Under the pieces are notes generated by a model. The model was not told the DNA's origin, did not search any database, and saw nothing but the letters and a program-made list of their open reading frames with translations. Positions 47,515-58,552 of a stretch of 64,000 nucleotides of DNA are shown one piece after another; position 1 is the first letter of the stretch; every line of letters begins with the position of its first letter. The DNA is from Limonium bicolor (lineage: Eukaryota > Streptophyta > Magnoliopsida > Caryophyllales > Plumbaginaceae), in contig CM041777.1 of the NCBI GenBank assembly GCA_023374045.1, forward strand, positions 83,446,300 to 83,510,299, in the 5' to 3' direction. The translations under genes and the position numbers were made by a program.

Positions 47515-50269
47515 AAAAAGAATTCGTCCCGAAGTCGCTTAATCAAATAGGTATGTATATAAATATATAACTACCCATTCTTCCCATAATGTATATCTAT
47601 ATGATATATCATTTACACACATCGTATTGTGCTTATACAGTACATAGCCATCACTTTGTGGCGTTAGTTCAATCATATATGGATATAGGTGATCCATCAG
47701 CACCATTATTTCCTATCAATTCTATAAACCCAGACAACCTCCCCGAGGTGTCCATAACATACCATCGTTCCACATTCCATATCTAATGATTCATTTTGTA
47801 TCTAGGCGATACCATATGTAATCAATCTACAAGGCAATATAAATATATATATCACAAGTAGCATAAAAAGTATTACACACATGGCTATATATACATCATT
47901 CAAGCAGGTATCTCATAAGATACATACATACAAGTGCACATCACACACAAACAAACCAAACAACGTACGCCCCGCGTACCAAACATAACCAACAAAACAT
48001 CGTATGCCCCGCACACCACCAATTCATTGTATGCCATGCATACGAAACAAACAAATAAACAAACCTCGTATGCCCCGCATACCACAAAACTTAGTGCACA
48101 TACGTGCACAGCCAAGAGGCTCTACCCCCCTTAAAAAGGGTTACGCCCCCATACCCCACAAGTATACAACAGCCGCTCAACAAGGAGCGCTGGATACTTG
48201 GCTCTCAAAGAGTTCTCCAACTCGTGGATTATCCTCATAACAGAGAGACGGGTATGACTCTAGCCCTACTGGGCCCCACAATACATAAAGGGTGAGGCAA
48301 TGAAGTAATTGTGCTCTCTCCCAAGTTCGTTCTAATGGGCCCACTCGCTCCGTATGAGGTGCAGACCCATGAACATAGGCTCAGTTTGCCTCTTTCCATT
48401 GCTGTGTATCCTTTCATTTGGATCACTAGCATACATGTGTGTGTCTTTTCTCACTGATATTCAGCTTGAGGTGTAATATGACATTGGCTATTGTTAGTAC
48501 TTAGTGCTCTTTGCACTTGTCTTTGTAATATTAAGACGTACCTGCCTACAAGTCCACGTAGGTGAAGCTTGTTATCCGTGTCTCCTGGTGGTTTTGTTCC
48601 GGAGTAACACATTGTTGTAGTTCTTGATACACACTCGTATTGATATCCATTGCATCTTTCTGTATTCCCACTAGATTAATAACTGCATAAGTGCAATACC
48701 AAAACACTCAGTCCCACAGAGTGCAGAGGCGTAAACTCTCAGTAGCTAATATCTAATGAGTGAAACATAAAGATGAGCGAATTATCATGTGAGTGGTACA
48801 TTCCAAATCCATTGTTCCTTGCTTAAGGTATCTGCTAGTATTTCAGCTCTGTCTCTCATCATTGCGTAGTCACGCGTTTATATCCACATCATCTGGTAGA
48901 TTTCCTCTGGATTGCAAGAATTTGCTCGATCCTTATGAGGACTCTACATCTTATTCGTCCTTAAAAAGTTTCCTTGTCTTCACTGTATACTGTCTACTTC
49001 TCTCTGTTGAAGGTTCTTGATTCCTTTAGCCCGTTGGTTTAATTGCGGCTCTTCTCGTCCATCTTCGAGGTAACCTGTATCATTGTCCTTAGTACGGAGT
49101 TGACTATTTCTCGTGTTCCTAACACTACTTGTCTACTTGCATGGGGTACCGTACTGATACATTACTACTTACCCGACTAACTCATAAATAAGTCTGTCAG
49201 GCCCATATGCTCCTATCGGAGTGTGGTCGTCCCATGTCTCGTTTAGTATCTGTCACACGGATATTGTGAAGTATTCTGTTGTCAATCTCCCTTTGATGGA
49301 TATCCTTTTAGTTGTTTATTAGTTCGTGTTATTGGTTATCTTGTTATAAGTGCTATTGCCCTAGTGGCATCGGTGGTAATTCATGCCATTAGCCGGTGTT
49401 ATTCAACTTGGTGTAAGTATAATCTGTGCTATATTTAGCAACTGGTTCTCCTATCTCGATCTCATTGAGTACAACACATATTCCTTTCCTCTCTGTCTAT
49501 CAAGATCATATCTCGTCCATAGTTCATATTCGTTCCCTCATTCGTTTAATTGGATGTATTGCAGATTGCTTAATAGCTTGAGCAACTCGGCTCTTCACTT
49601 CCCAACCATCCTCACTGACGGTGGTGCATCTACAAAGAGTATGCTTGTCCATAAGGACTAAACATTCATCACTAGTATGATTAGCATTAAATGCGGGTAT
49701 ACACTGATGGTATTTGGCTAATAAGCCCTGTCTGAAAATTCTCGAACAATTAAACTGGTGTGGTTTACGATCGCAGTGGCTGTAAACTTTCTTCAGTTGC
49801 ATAGGTTTCTAATCTTAAAGTTTGTATGAAAAAGTTTGAAAAACATTTTTTTTGGTATATATAATAAAGACTAAAAAGTAGTAGTTGCAGTAGCAGCACT
49901 TGCTCTGTCAAGTGCGCAAGGCAGATGGAAATTTCAGTGGTTTACTTGTCATAGCGCTTGCAATAGCAAGTGCGCCATGCAGGTGGAAATATTGGTTCAG
50001 TAATTATCAGTCTCATTGACTCTGCGTCGTCGAGTATGGCTACATGATAATGTAAGCGTTAACATCCTGTTCATATATATATTCCGTCAAGGTTCTAAGG
50101 TTACTCGTATCGAGTCCACAAACTAGTCTCAAAAGTCATACACAAAAAGGCCAGTGGTCAATGACACACCCCAACATACTTATAACATATCTATGTCTAA
50201 CATCCATGGTAAGTACACAACATAGTAAGCAAAAGTCTTCCACCAGCGGTATCACGGAGTTCAGGGTAC
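47515..50269 (-). other. Long-LTR element, non-coding interior where pol would be
   Basis: About 2.75 kb with no RT, RNase H, integrase or protease motif in any frame. At 47965-48085 three spaced copies of (A/T)CGTATGCCCCGCATACCA-like sequence, itself a short palindrome, alternate with ACAAACAAA spacers. A small repeat of TAGCGCTTGCAATAGCAAG type occurs at 49895-49980. A T-run follows at 49845. It may be degenerate pol or unrelated filler. Confidence 0.55.
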
Positions 50270-51627
50270 TCATGCCCTATCTACTCCCTTGCCTTTCTGG
50301 GCTCCAGCATCAGTAGATGTCTGGCCATCCTGACCGCCTCGTGGTACTCCAGATCCTCCAACTGAGGTGTTCTGAGTATTCCTTGGTGGCCTATAGTTAC
50401 GGCTCTCAGGGTTCATCCAGCACTCGAACTCCCGGTGGCCCTCTTTCTTGCAACAATGACACTCAACTTTGCGGCCATTGCAGTCGACCCCAGGATGATC
50501 CTTCCCACAACGCTTACAACAGAAATGGCACTGGGGTTGTCCGGTGCCTGATGGTATTATTTAGTTTAAGTTACAATCTGATGATATAAAGGTTAAGGTT
50601 ACAATTGAATTTAAGAGGTAGTGTTCTCACCCTTAGGAGGTGCAGATCTCAAAGGCTGAGCATCTATGGCTGGGCCGGTCAACCGAAGGACGGGCTCTTT
50701 CCCCTTCACTCCCTAGTGACCCTGCTGCCCTTTCTTTTGAAAGAATTTCCTGTTTAAGGTTCGTGTCAGGATTCATAAGGTATTTAATGGTAAACAATTT
50801 AGAATGGGATAAGTCCTTACTTTCCCTTCTTCGGGCTATCGCCTGGAGATGCTCCTCCACCCTCAGACTCTCCCTCAGGGTTCTTTCTCTTCTTGGCCCC
50901 AAAGTCTCTTCCCGAGTCTGGAGCATTAGCTCCGTCCTCGAGGCAGCGTCATAACACTCCTGGAATCTCATTGGTAGGTTCTCACAAAGTTAATTGGTAA
51001 TGTAGTAAGTAAGGAATTTATGGCTTTCATGTTAATACCTGGATGGTAGTGTAGAGGGTAGCACCCATCGCCATCTGGATGCGAAACAACAATCCCCCCT
51101 GGAACTTCTCGACCTTCACGGTCTCTGAGTAATCAACACCGGGGATAAAGTCCAGCAGACCAATAAATCGAGCATAATACTCATCCACGGTCAGACCTCC
51201 CTGGGATAATGTCTCGAACTCATGGCACTTCTTCTGCTTAAGATGTGCTGGGAAGTACTTCCCCCTCAGCAACTCGACAAAGGCAGCCCACGAAAAGTCG
51301 GGTATAGCCAGGTGATGGTCCTTGACCAACCTCCACCAAGTGCTGGCTGCATCCTTCAGATGGAAAGCAGCAATGACGACCTTCTGGCAGGCAGGTACTT
51401 GCAAAGCTTTATAGGCCTTCTCATGTTCAACTATGAAACGCTCTAAGGCTATGGGGTCTGACTCCCATGAATATGTAGGTGGTCGGGTCTCAGTAACAGG
51501 CTGGTGCTCCACCAATTGGAGTTCCAAGCTGTGCAAGAACAGCAGCAATTGTCTCTACAACTCCTGGAATCACGGGGTCACCGCCTCCACCTCTACCAGT
51601 ACCACGCCCTCTAGTTCCCCTAGACAT
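50270..51627 (-). pseudogene. Gag gene of the long-LTR element, apparently with introns
   Basis: Start ATG at 51627 (MSRGTRGRGTGRGGGGDPVI). A frameshift near 51500 leads into the retrotransposon gag domain: DPIALERFIVEHEKAYKALQ, VVIAAFHLKDAASTWWRLVK, FAAFVELLRGKYF-like FVELLRGKYFPAHLKQKK, and FETLSQGGLTVDEYYARFIG. After LYTTIQ come three GT-AG gaps that look like introns: 50981-51038 (58 bp), 50750-50820 (71 bp) and 50548-50630 (83 bp). They separate NLPMRFQECYDAAS...ARRRE, a basic linker, and a zinc-knuckle C-terminus (CHFCCKRCGKDHPGVDC, CHCCKKEGHREFEC) ending DRA-stop at 50270. The first and third junctions keep frame; the second is one base off, and the linker has a TAG. Probably decayed. 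Confidence 0.72.
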
Positions 51628-51841
51628 CTGTAGTACAGTATGTCACATAAATACTCGGTAATTTACCGTACACAACCAGTAGATATTGAGTTGCCTTAAC
51701 GGCTAACATATCACGCAATTTGCGTTACTAGTCACAATATCTTCTAAGACGAGTCATCTCGTACCTCACAAACGTTTCCCATAATTTCCCAAATCCTAAG
51801 CTCACTGTCATAACCTATTTCCTCGTCATCAGAGCGGTACT

Positions 51842-51855
51842 CCGCTCTGATACCA
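51842..51855 (-). other. Primer binding site, initiator tRNA-Met type, inside a perfect hairpin
   Basis: Minus strand TGGTATCAGAGCGG, four bases from the LTR edge. Ten bases of it (ATCAGAGCGG) form the stem of a perfect inverted repeat at 51828-51851 with a 4-base loop. Confidence 0.9.
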
Positions 51856-51859
51856 CTTT

Positions 51860-54800
51860 TGTAACACCCCTCTCCTTAAATCACGTAATAGTCTCTCACG
51901 TAGCAATAAATAAAACGTCTTATGGCGGAAGAAATAGTAACAACAACAATACTCACTCGGGTGTCACCGGCCATTACTCGCCCATGCAAGTAATGAAGCC
52001 AAACTATATCCAACTTCTAACATAAACAAACTGCTAACCGCTGTGATAACGAAAACAATCCTATACATCATACTAAGTCCATACTCATAAACATCGACAA
52101 GTGAGCGTCTACCCAATCCTGAATATACATAACCATACCATAATACAACTCCATGTGCGGTAATTAAAATAAACTCTAATTACCCTGTTCCCGCACTTCG
52201 GCTTCGACAATAATCAACAACCTGCATAATGGTGTAGTATCAGCGATAGACGCTGAGTATGCCGGGCCTGGACCCTAATGGTCACTTAGTTATTTTAACC
52301 ATCTTATTATTAGATTGGTTTCATGCTTTACCATTTTACAGTTATAATCAACACGGTAATATATATGTATAATATACACAATCATCCATCCAAACATTCA
52401 TAAACACTTAACCATCCATCCAATTCAACAGTCATAAAATATTACAAACAACAATTGTATATCGAACGTATCAAATAATAGCAGTATAATGTACAATGTA
52501 CAATCGCCGTAGCGTACAGTTTCCATAGTTAATTTAATTTGGCCTTAAAGGCCCCATCCAAACCATGTTTAATTAATTACCAGTTGGGCGTCAGGTTAGG
52601 ACAACCCGATAACCTCACCATGGACAGTAGTTCTCCCGTACACACAAAGGTGCTCATTTCGCCAGAGGTCCGGAGGCCCCTGACTATTCACTTTTGTCTC
52701 GTAAGACGTCCATATAAAAGGCCGCAGCCACCTGACCCACGATCCAAATAGGGCTCGTTGGGTATAAACCTGGAGCGGAACCCGATCGGGAACCCTTCAG
52801 TGATCACAAATGCGCAACCAAGTAGTTCGTAAACTACCGGGATTCCTCACCTCAACTCATACATCTCTCTCTCTCATAATGTTTAAGATATGCTCTTAGT
52901 CTTATGGAGAATATATTTATTAATTAGCTGCCCAATGGGTCTCACGTATACCTAGAAGTAATCTAGGTCATATTCATGTTCGAGATCCATGCTCTAGAGA
53001 CCGACAATGTCGTGACTCGTCCCTAAGTATTTTACTTAGGTTACCATATACTTAATATTAATACTAATGGTATTATATTAAGTAACCGTCATGTTCATCA
53101 CATTAACGTATATGTATGTTTATATAAGTCGATCTATAGTCGACATAGTGTTAGTCCCGTAGGACGCTCGTGCATAAATAATTAATGCAGTAACACTTAA
53201 TCACATACATGTATCCAAAACACTTAACACACAAGTGATATCAACCAAATCCGAGCCCAAGGAGTTTCCTTAGGACAACTCGGATCAAACCCCTTTACAT
53301 TCCATTCACCAAGACCTAGGATGCGCAGTGTAGACCACTAGCTCGTCAAGCGTCCTCGTCTGAAGTATGATCTAAATGGTAATAAACTATAAGTTAGTCT
53401 CCATGACTAACTACATCCGGTATTTCCGAATAACAAGTAACCCCGACAGTTAAATCCCGGATTTCTACAGTTATTTGATACGGGTTTCTCTAAACCGGTC
53501 GGCTTTGTTACTAAAACTCGTATGTCAAAATATTTCGACTGTTAAGTTTAATTCATTATATTTCTTTAATCTTATCCACCATTAAACTTAGGTATATAAC
53601 CTATAGTTGCATGTATGCATGCATGATTTATTATATTATATTGTACTATTTTTCATACTGTATCATTTTCCCACCATCCATCATAATACATTGTATTATA
53701 TTGTCCATTATCTTAGCAAATTATATTTGCATTCAAAAACTCATAACTTATAGTTTATAACTATTTTTTTTAAAAATAACCACCACCATTATATTATATG
53801 GTTTCCAACCATAATATATATCCATCCTTATATACATTTTTCTCGCATATGTATATATTTACCATATAGGTAAGTTCCATGAGTTATAAAACTCTTATGT
53901 CATATGTTACATTTTATCATCTTATAATAGGTGATTATTCCCATTAGTTGTATTTATATTATACAACTTATATTAAGATTATTATCCTAATATTATGTAC
54001 ATCTCATGTTGTATAATTACAACTCCTAAGGTTTATTCAATGTATACCTTAGTTTATAAATCTTATTTATTTATAGCTTGTCACATTATTTAATGTGAAT
54101 ATCCTTTCTTATTAATTCCATTTAAAGCCACATTAATACCATATAATTGTTATAACATTTATAACATTATAGACCATAGTATAAAATTCATTTTCCATCT
54201 CTTAATAATTCGGTACAGCCCTTTATTTTATTTAAATCCCATTTTGACCACATAACATTATGTAATGTTATACCATATACTAATACCATATAATATGATA
54301 TTTTTATTTCCTTTAATTTATAATCTATAGTTTTTATACAAAACTATTTATTATTGCCGCATGGGCACCATATAAAAACCATATTCTTTTCATATACCAT
54401 AGTTTCCTTTATTTACAAATTCATCCCATTATTTATACCATGTTATATATATATCATATAATATAACATTTTTAACTTATAAAATGGTATAACCTATGGT
54501 TATATTTTTATAAAATTCCGAACAGACCTCAATATATTCTATAATTGCCATTTGGCCCAACTTATAACATATAGTTTTATAATATCGCTAAAATATATTA
54601 TACATATCTTATAAATACTCTTCTATTATTCTAAAAATCACCTAATTTCACCAAAGGGTTATAATTACCCTTACTAACCCATATACTTTTGGTATTTACA
54701 ATTCCACCACATATATTTCTCCAAAGTATCAAAATGACATAATAACTATATTATACATATATATTATTAATTTCAAAATCAACCCAATAAATTCCTAAAA

Positions 54801-57092
54801 ATTCCTAATAGCCCATGGGTGTTTATAATACCATTATACACCCCTTATTTTCGGTAATAACATATATACCACATATGTTATAAAATTGTTACAATTAAAT
54901 ACTTATCTTAATATAAAACCTTAAATAAGTTATTTAACTTATCTAATTTGGTCAAAACCTACCATATGGTCAAAGTTGACCACCTTAATATTTCCTTGAC
55001 CATCAATATCCTTATATTACGGTTTATACCCATATCTTTTCAGAAATTACAATTTAACCCCAAAACTTTATATAATCTTATAATTTTAATATAAACTCAT
55101 TTAAACCTCTAATTTTCGGCTTTATTAATATATAGCCCCCAAATTTAATTTAATTACACTATAACCCCAATTCCTTGTGGTAATTTATTTTTAGCACCTA
55201 AACTTATTAAAAGCTTATAAATGCATAAATAAAATGGCCTAAAGTACATGGCCTTATTACAAACATTAGCTTATAAAATAAATTACACATAAATGCCCAA
55301 AAATGCATTAAACTCTCGGCCTTACCACCATCTTTTCCTTATTTACCAATTTTCCACATAATGTCTTAAATTTGACAATTATGCTAATTAATTAGTTATA
55401 AAATTTACTAAACCATTCCTTAATCACCTAAGGTCAAAATAAGACCTTAATATAACCATTCACTCACGGCATATATACGTACATATGTATAAACACATAT
55501 TAATATACCAAGTGTAAGTTTAAGTGATTTATACCTTATTTTTGCCAAGTATAAGCCTTGTTTGGCCACGGCTGCTTAGGAATAATTTTTCCACAGCTTG
55601 ATTTACATGTTTTCAAGCAGCAATTAAGGCATGATTAGTCTCCAAGCAAGATCTAACCATAAGAAGTGTTTAATGTCAATTTTCAAGGTAAATTTTACCT
55701 TAAAATACCAAGGTAAGTATGGATGTCTTCAGCCTTTATTTACAGTAGGTAAAGAGCATCAAAAGAGCTACTAAAACCAAGCTTTAAACTGGTATAACTC
55801 AGATTAGAAGATGGCTAATTTTTACCTTGTTTAAAATGCCTAAAATGGTGTTTTTGGCTTGGATCTGGCTATACCTTGAAGCTCTTGATATACCAAATGA
55901 ATAAGTATGTTAAGAAGAATATAATAAGGCTAGGAACAAAGTTTCACAACCGAATTTGAAGGGAATCAAAAGATATTGCTTAAAGCACATTTTTATACCT
56001 TAAGAACAAGATTAGATTTCTCCACCTTCTTCCCTTGTTACAGCCGAGATACACCCTCCATTTAACTTCCAAAACAACCTAAGAACATTGATGGAAGTGT
56101 TTGATGCTTAGCTCCATGGAAAGATGAAAGAATTGTGAAGAGAATGAACATAAAATGGCTTAATAAGCTTACCTATGTCAATTGTTGTTCTCTTCTGAAT
56201 ATGGTGAGTTACCCACGGTTTGGAGAATCAAAAGAGAGAGTGTGCAAGGTGTGGTGTCGGCTGGGACTGAAGCAAATGAAGAAAGAAGACTAAATTTGCT
56301 TTTAAGTTAAGTTAATGTTATTTTAAGTAATAGTAAATGGTGACTCATCTAATTAGTTAGATATTTTGGGTTAAAGCTGAATGTGCTGTCTTCCATGCTC
56401 CTTGGCTGCCGACCACATAAGGGCTAAGATGGTCATTAGTTGACCATTGACCATACTTAGTCAATTTTGCTTAAAAATGCACTATTTGGGTTACTATTCA
56501 CAAATGAATGCCATATTTTCGATTTTTTTGAAATCTTGGATTTAGATCTTCTAATCTGCTACATTATAGTACATTAGTATATCAAGGTCTAATCCAATGC
56601 CTAACACCACTCAAAACCCACTCAGAAAGTCAATTTTTCTCAAAAACGTGCTTTAAGGTATTTTAGTGCACATTTTGTGTCGCAAGGTGTTTCTGAGCTC
56701 AGTTTTCTTTGAGAACAGTTTTGTTGTGTTCCTTACATGATATTTGATCATGGAATCCAACTTTATATCATTTAGAGGTCATTAGACCTTTAAGGTTTTC
56801 TTAGAGCACATTTTTGCCCTACTTTACCTTGAAGCATGAAAATGCTTGTTCTTTGTGTTGGAGTGTTGTCCAACTATTGTAATATGTTTAGTAATGTGTT
56901 AATAAGCTTAGGACAAAAGTTTTAGGTCCTAAGAAGCTCATTTGGGTATTTATTTACCCTAAATAGTCAAAGGGTGCAATATCTTGCTTTGTGTTGACCA
57001 CTGTTGTTCTCAGTTGACTTTTAAGGCATGTTTAGGCCTTAATTAATGTGATTAGATGTTTAATCCATGTTTTATTAGTTTGGGGTATTTCA
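51860..57092 (-). repeat. 5' LTR of the long-LTR element
   Basis: 5233 bp, matching 42279-47501 from end to end. Being the upstream LTR on the minus strand it would supply the promoter; on that strand I see several TATATA-type boxes in the AT-rich part but cannot single one out. Confidence 0.93.
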
Positions 57093-57240
57093 TATTTAGC
57101 CTTAATCTTATTAAAGGGTTACTAAACTTAAACATATGAAAATAATTATAGAGGAAATGAGAAATATAAAGTAAGGATTAATTGTATTTAAATATGCTAT
57201 ACTAAAAGGACATTAAATACAAAAGGAAAAATATAACATA

Positions 57241-57477
57241 CTCCCTCCGTCCCGGATTGACCGTCCTGTTTACTTTATGACACGTTTTTCCACTACAATA
57301 TTAAGCATATAAGATAAAATAATTTTATAAAACTAAATTTTATAATATATGTTTTTTATGTAAGGAATCATATGTAAAACTTAATTTTTTAAAATTAGTT
57401 TATCTTATATGTTAAATATTGAAGTCAAACGACATGTCCAAATAGTAAACAGGACGGTCAATTCAGGACGGAGGGAG
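57241..57477. mobile_element. Tc1/mariner-type (Stowaway-like) MITE
   Basis: 237 bp with long terminal inverted repeats beginning CTCCCTCCGTCC and ending GGACGGAGGGAG, flanked by TA on each side (57239-57240, 57478-57479). The arms also pair further in (GACCGTCCTGTTTACT with AGTAAACAGGACGGTC). No coding capacity. CTCCCTCCGTCC ends and a TA target are the signature of this very common plant MITE class. Confidence 0.92.
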
Positions 57478-57681
57478 TATAATATACAAAGAATATAGTA
57501 AAAGAAGAGACAATATACTATTACATGAAATAATAAACTAGATAAGCAAGTTAGTAAAATAGAAAGAATGTTATAACATGTTATATATTGTTACATATGA
57601 TAATAAATTAACAGGGTAAATTATAAACCTAATATGAAATTACCATTACATCACCAGCCCTAGCCGTTGTTTTTATAATAA
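57478..57681. other. Spacer between MITEs
   Basis: About 200 bp of AT-rich sequence with no feature, ending with the left copy of the 9-bp target duplication of the next element. Confidence 0.5.
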
Positions 57682-58321
57682 GGGAAAATTATATTGCCCA
57701 CCCATGGGGTATTGGGGAATTACAATGCCTACCCATGAGCTTTAGAAAATTACAATGCCCACCCTAGAGATATTAAGAAATTATAATGCCCACCCATGAG
57801 TATTAGAAAATTACAATGCCCACCCATATACTTATCTAAAAGAGGTGAAATCGAATATGTAAAATAATGATTACCTTAAGAAACAACTTAGACAATGGAA
57901 AAAAAAATTCAAAAACCCTAAACTAATCTTATATGACCACTTATAAGTCAAATAAATAAAACATGCCTAAAAATAACAAAATAAAGAAATAAAATCAAAT
58001 AAAATGAGGTGAACATATATGTAATTCTTCGTAATTTTTGCACGTTTTTCTTCATTTCATCACTTCAACGTTGCACGGTGTAAATTAGGTTTCTTTTTAT
58101 TGCTTTACATAGTTGAATTGATTAATCAATGTAAAATTTACTTAGATATTTGATTTTCACCTCATTTTGATAAGTACATGGATGGACACTGTAATTTTCT
58201 AAAACTTATGGATAGATATTATAATTTCTTAATATCTCATTGGTGGACATTGTAATTTTCCAAACTAATAGGTGGGTATTGTAATGCCACAATACTCATG
58301 GGTGGACAATGTAATGTTTCC
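57682..58321. mobile_element. Mutator-like MITE with 9-bp target duplication
   Basis: 640-bp element flanked by TTATAATAA on both sides (57673-57681 and 58322-58330), the 9-bp duplication size of Mutator-like transposons. The ends are inverted repeats about 150 bp long (left GGGAAAATTATATTGCCCACC, right inverse GGAAACATTACATTGTCCACC). Each arm is itself made of about five 30-bp sub-repeats of the type TTACAATGCCCACCCATGAG. The 330-bp centre is AT-rich and non-coding. It sits about 220 bp upstream of the start codon of the zinc-finger gene. Confidence 0.85.
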
Positions 58322-58381
58322 TTATAATAATCAAGAGCTCTACTTCAAAAAAAAAAAAGAGCTCTTTTCCATTCTTCTATA

Positions 58382-58474
58382 ATGAATATCCTAAACCCTA
58401 ACCGGCGAGGAGATCTAACGCGCTTTGCAGTTTGCACCCACTTTCATTCTCCTCTTGTATCTGATTCTCTCTAA
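58382..58474 (+). other. Possible upstream ORF of the zinc-finger gene
   Basis: A 30-codon frame starting ATGAATATCCTAAACCC and ending at TAA 58472-58474, about 80 bp before the main start. It would matter only if transcription begins upstream of 58382, which I cannot tell. Confidence 0.25.
58393..58401 (+). promoter_or_regulatory. Telo-box-like element
   Basis: AAACCCTAA, a motif common in 5' regions of plant ribosome-biogenesis and translation genes. Its position 150 bp before the start codon and the likely nucleolar nature of the protein agree, but a 9-bp match is weak evidence. Confidence 0.4.
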
Positions 58475-58552
58475 ATTTCTCAAATCCGCTGTCCTCAAAA
58501 AGCAGCTAAGACCAGAAACCAACATTGTGGAGTAGAGAAAACATTGAAAAGA

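Larger units (their letters stand above)
42279..57092 (-). mobile_element. Non-autonomous LTR element with giant (5.2 kb) LTRs, LARD-like
   Basis: Two LTRs, 42279-47501 and 51860-57092, flank an interior of only 4358 bp. On the minus strand the LTR begins TGAAATACCCCAAAC and ends GGGGTGTTACA. A Met-type primer site and a polypurine tract sit at the expected inner borders. TATTT at 42274-42278 and 57093-57097 is a perfect 5-bp target duplication. The interior has a gag gene but no pol. Long LTRs with little coding capacity resemble the LARD class, though LARDs typically lack gag. Confidence 0.93.

Noticed and set aside
47900..48295. Overlapping small frames on both strands
   Set aside because: They come from the CGTATGCCCCGCATACCA palindromic repeats and have no recognisable domain.
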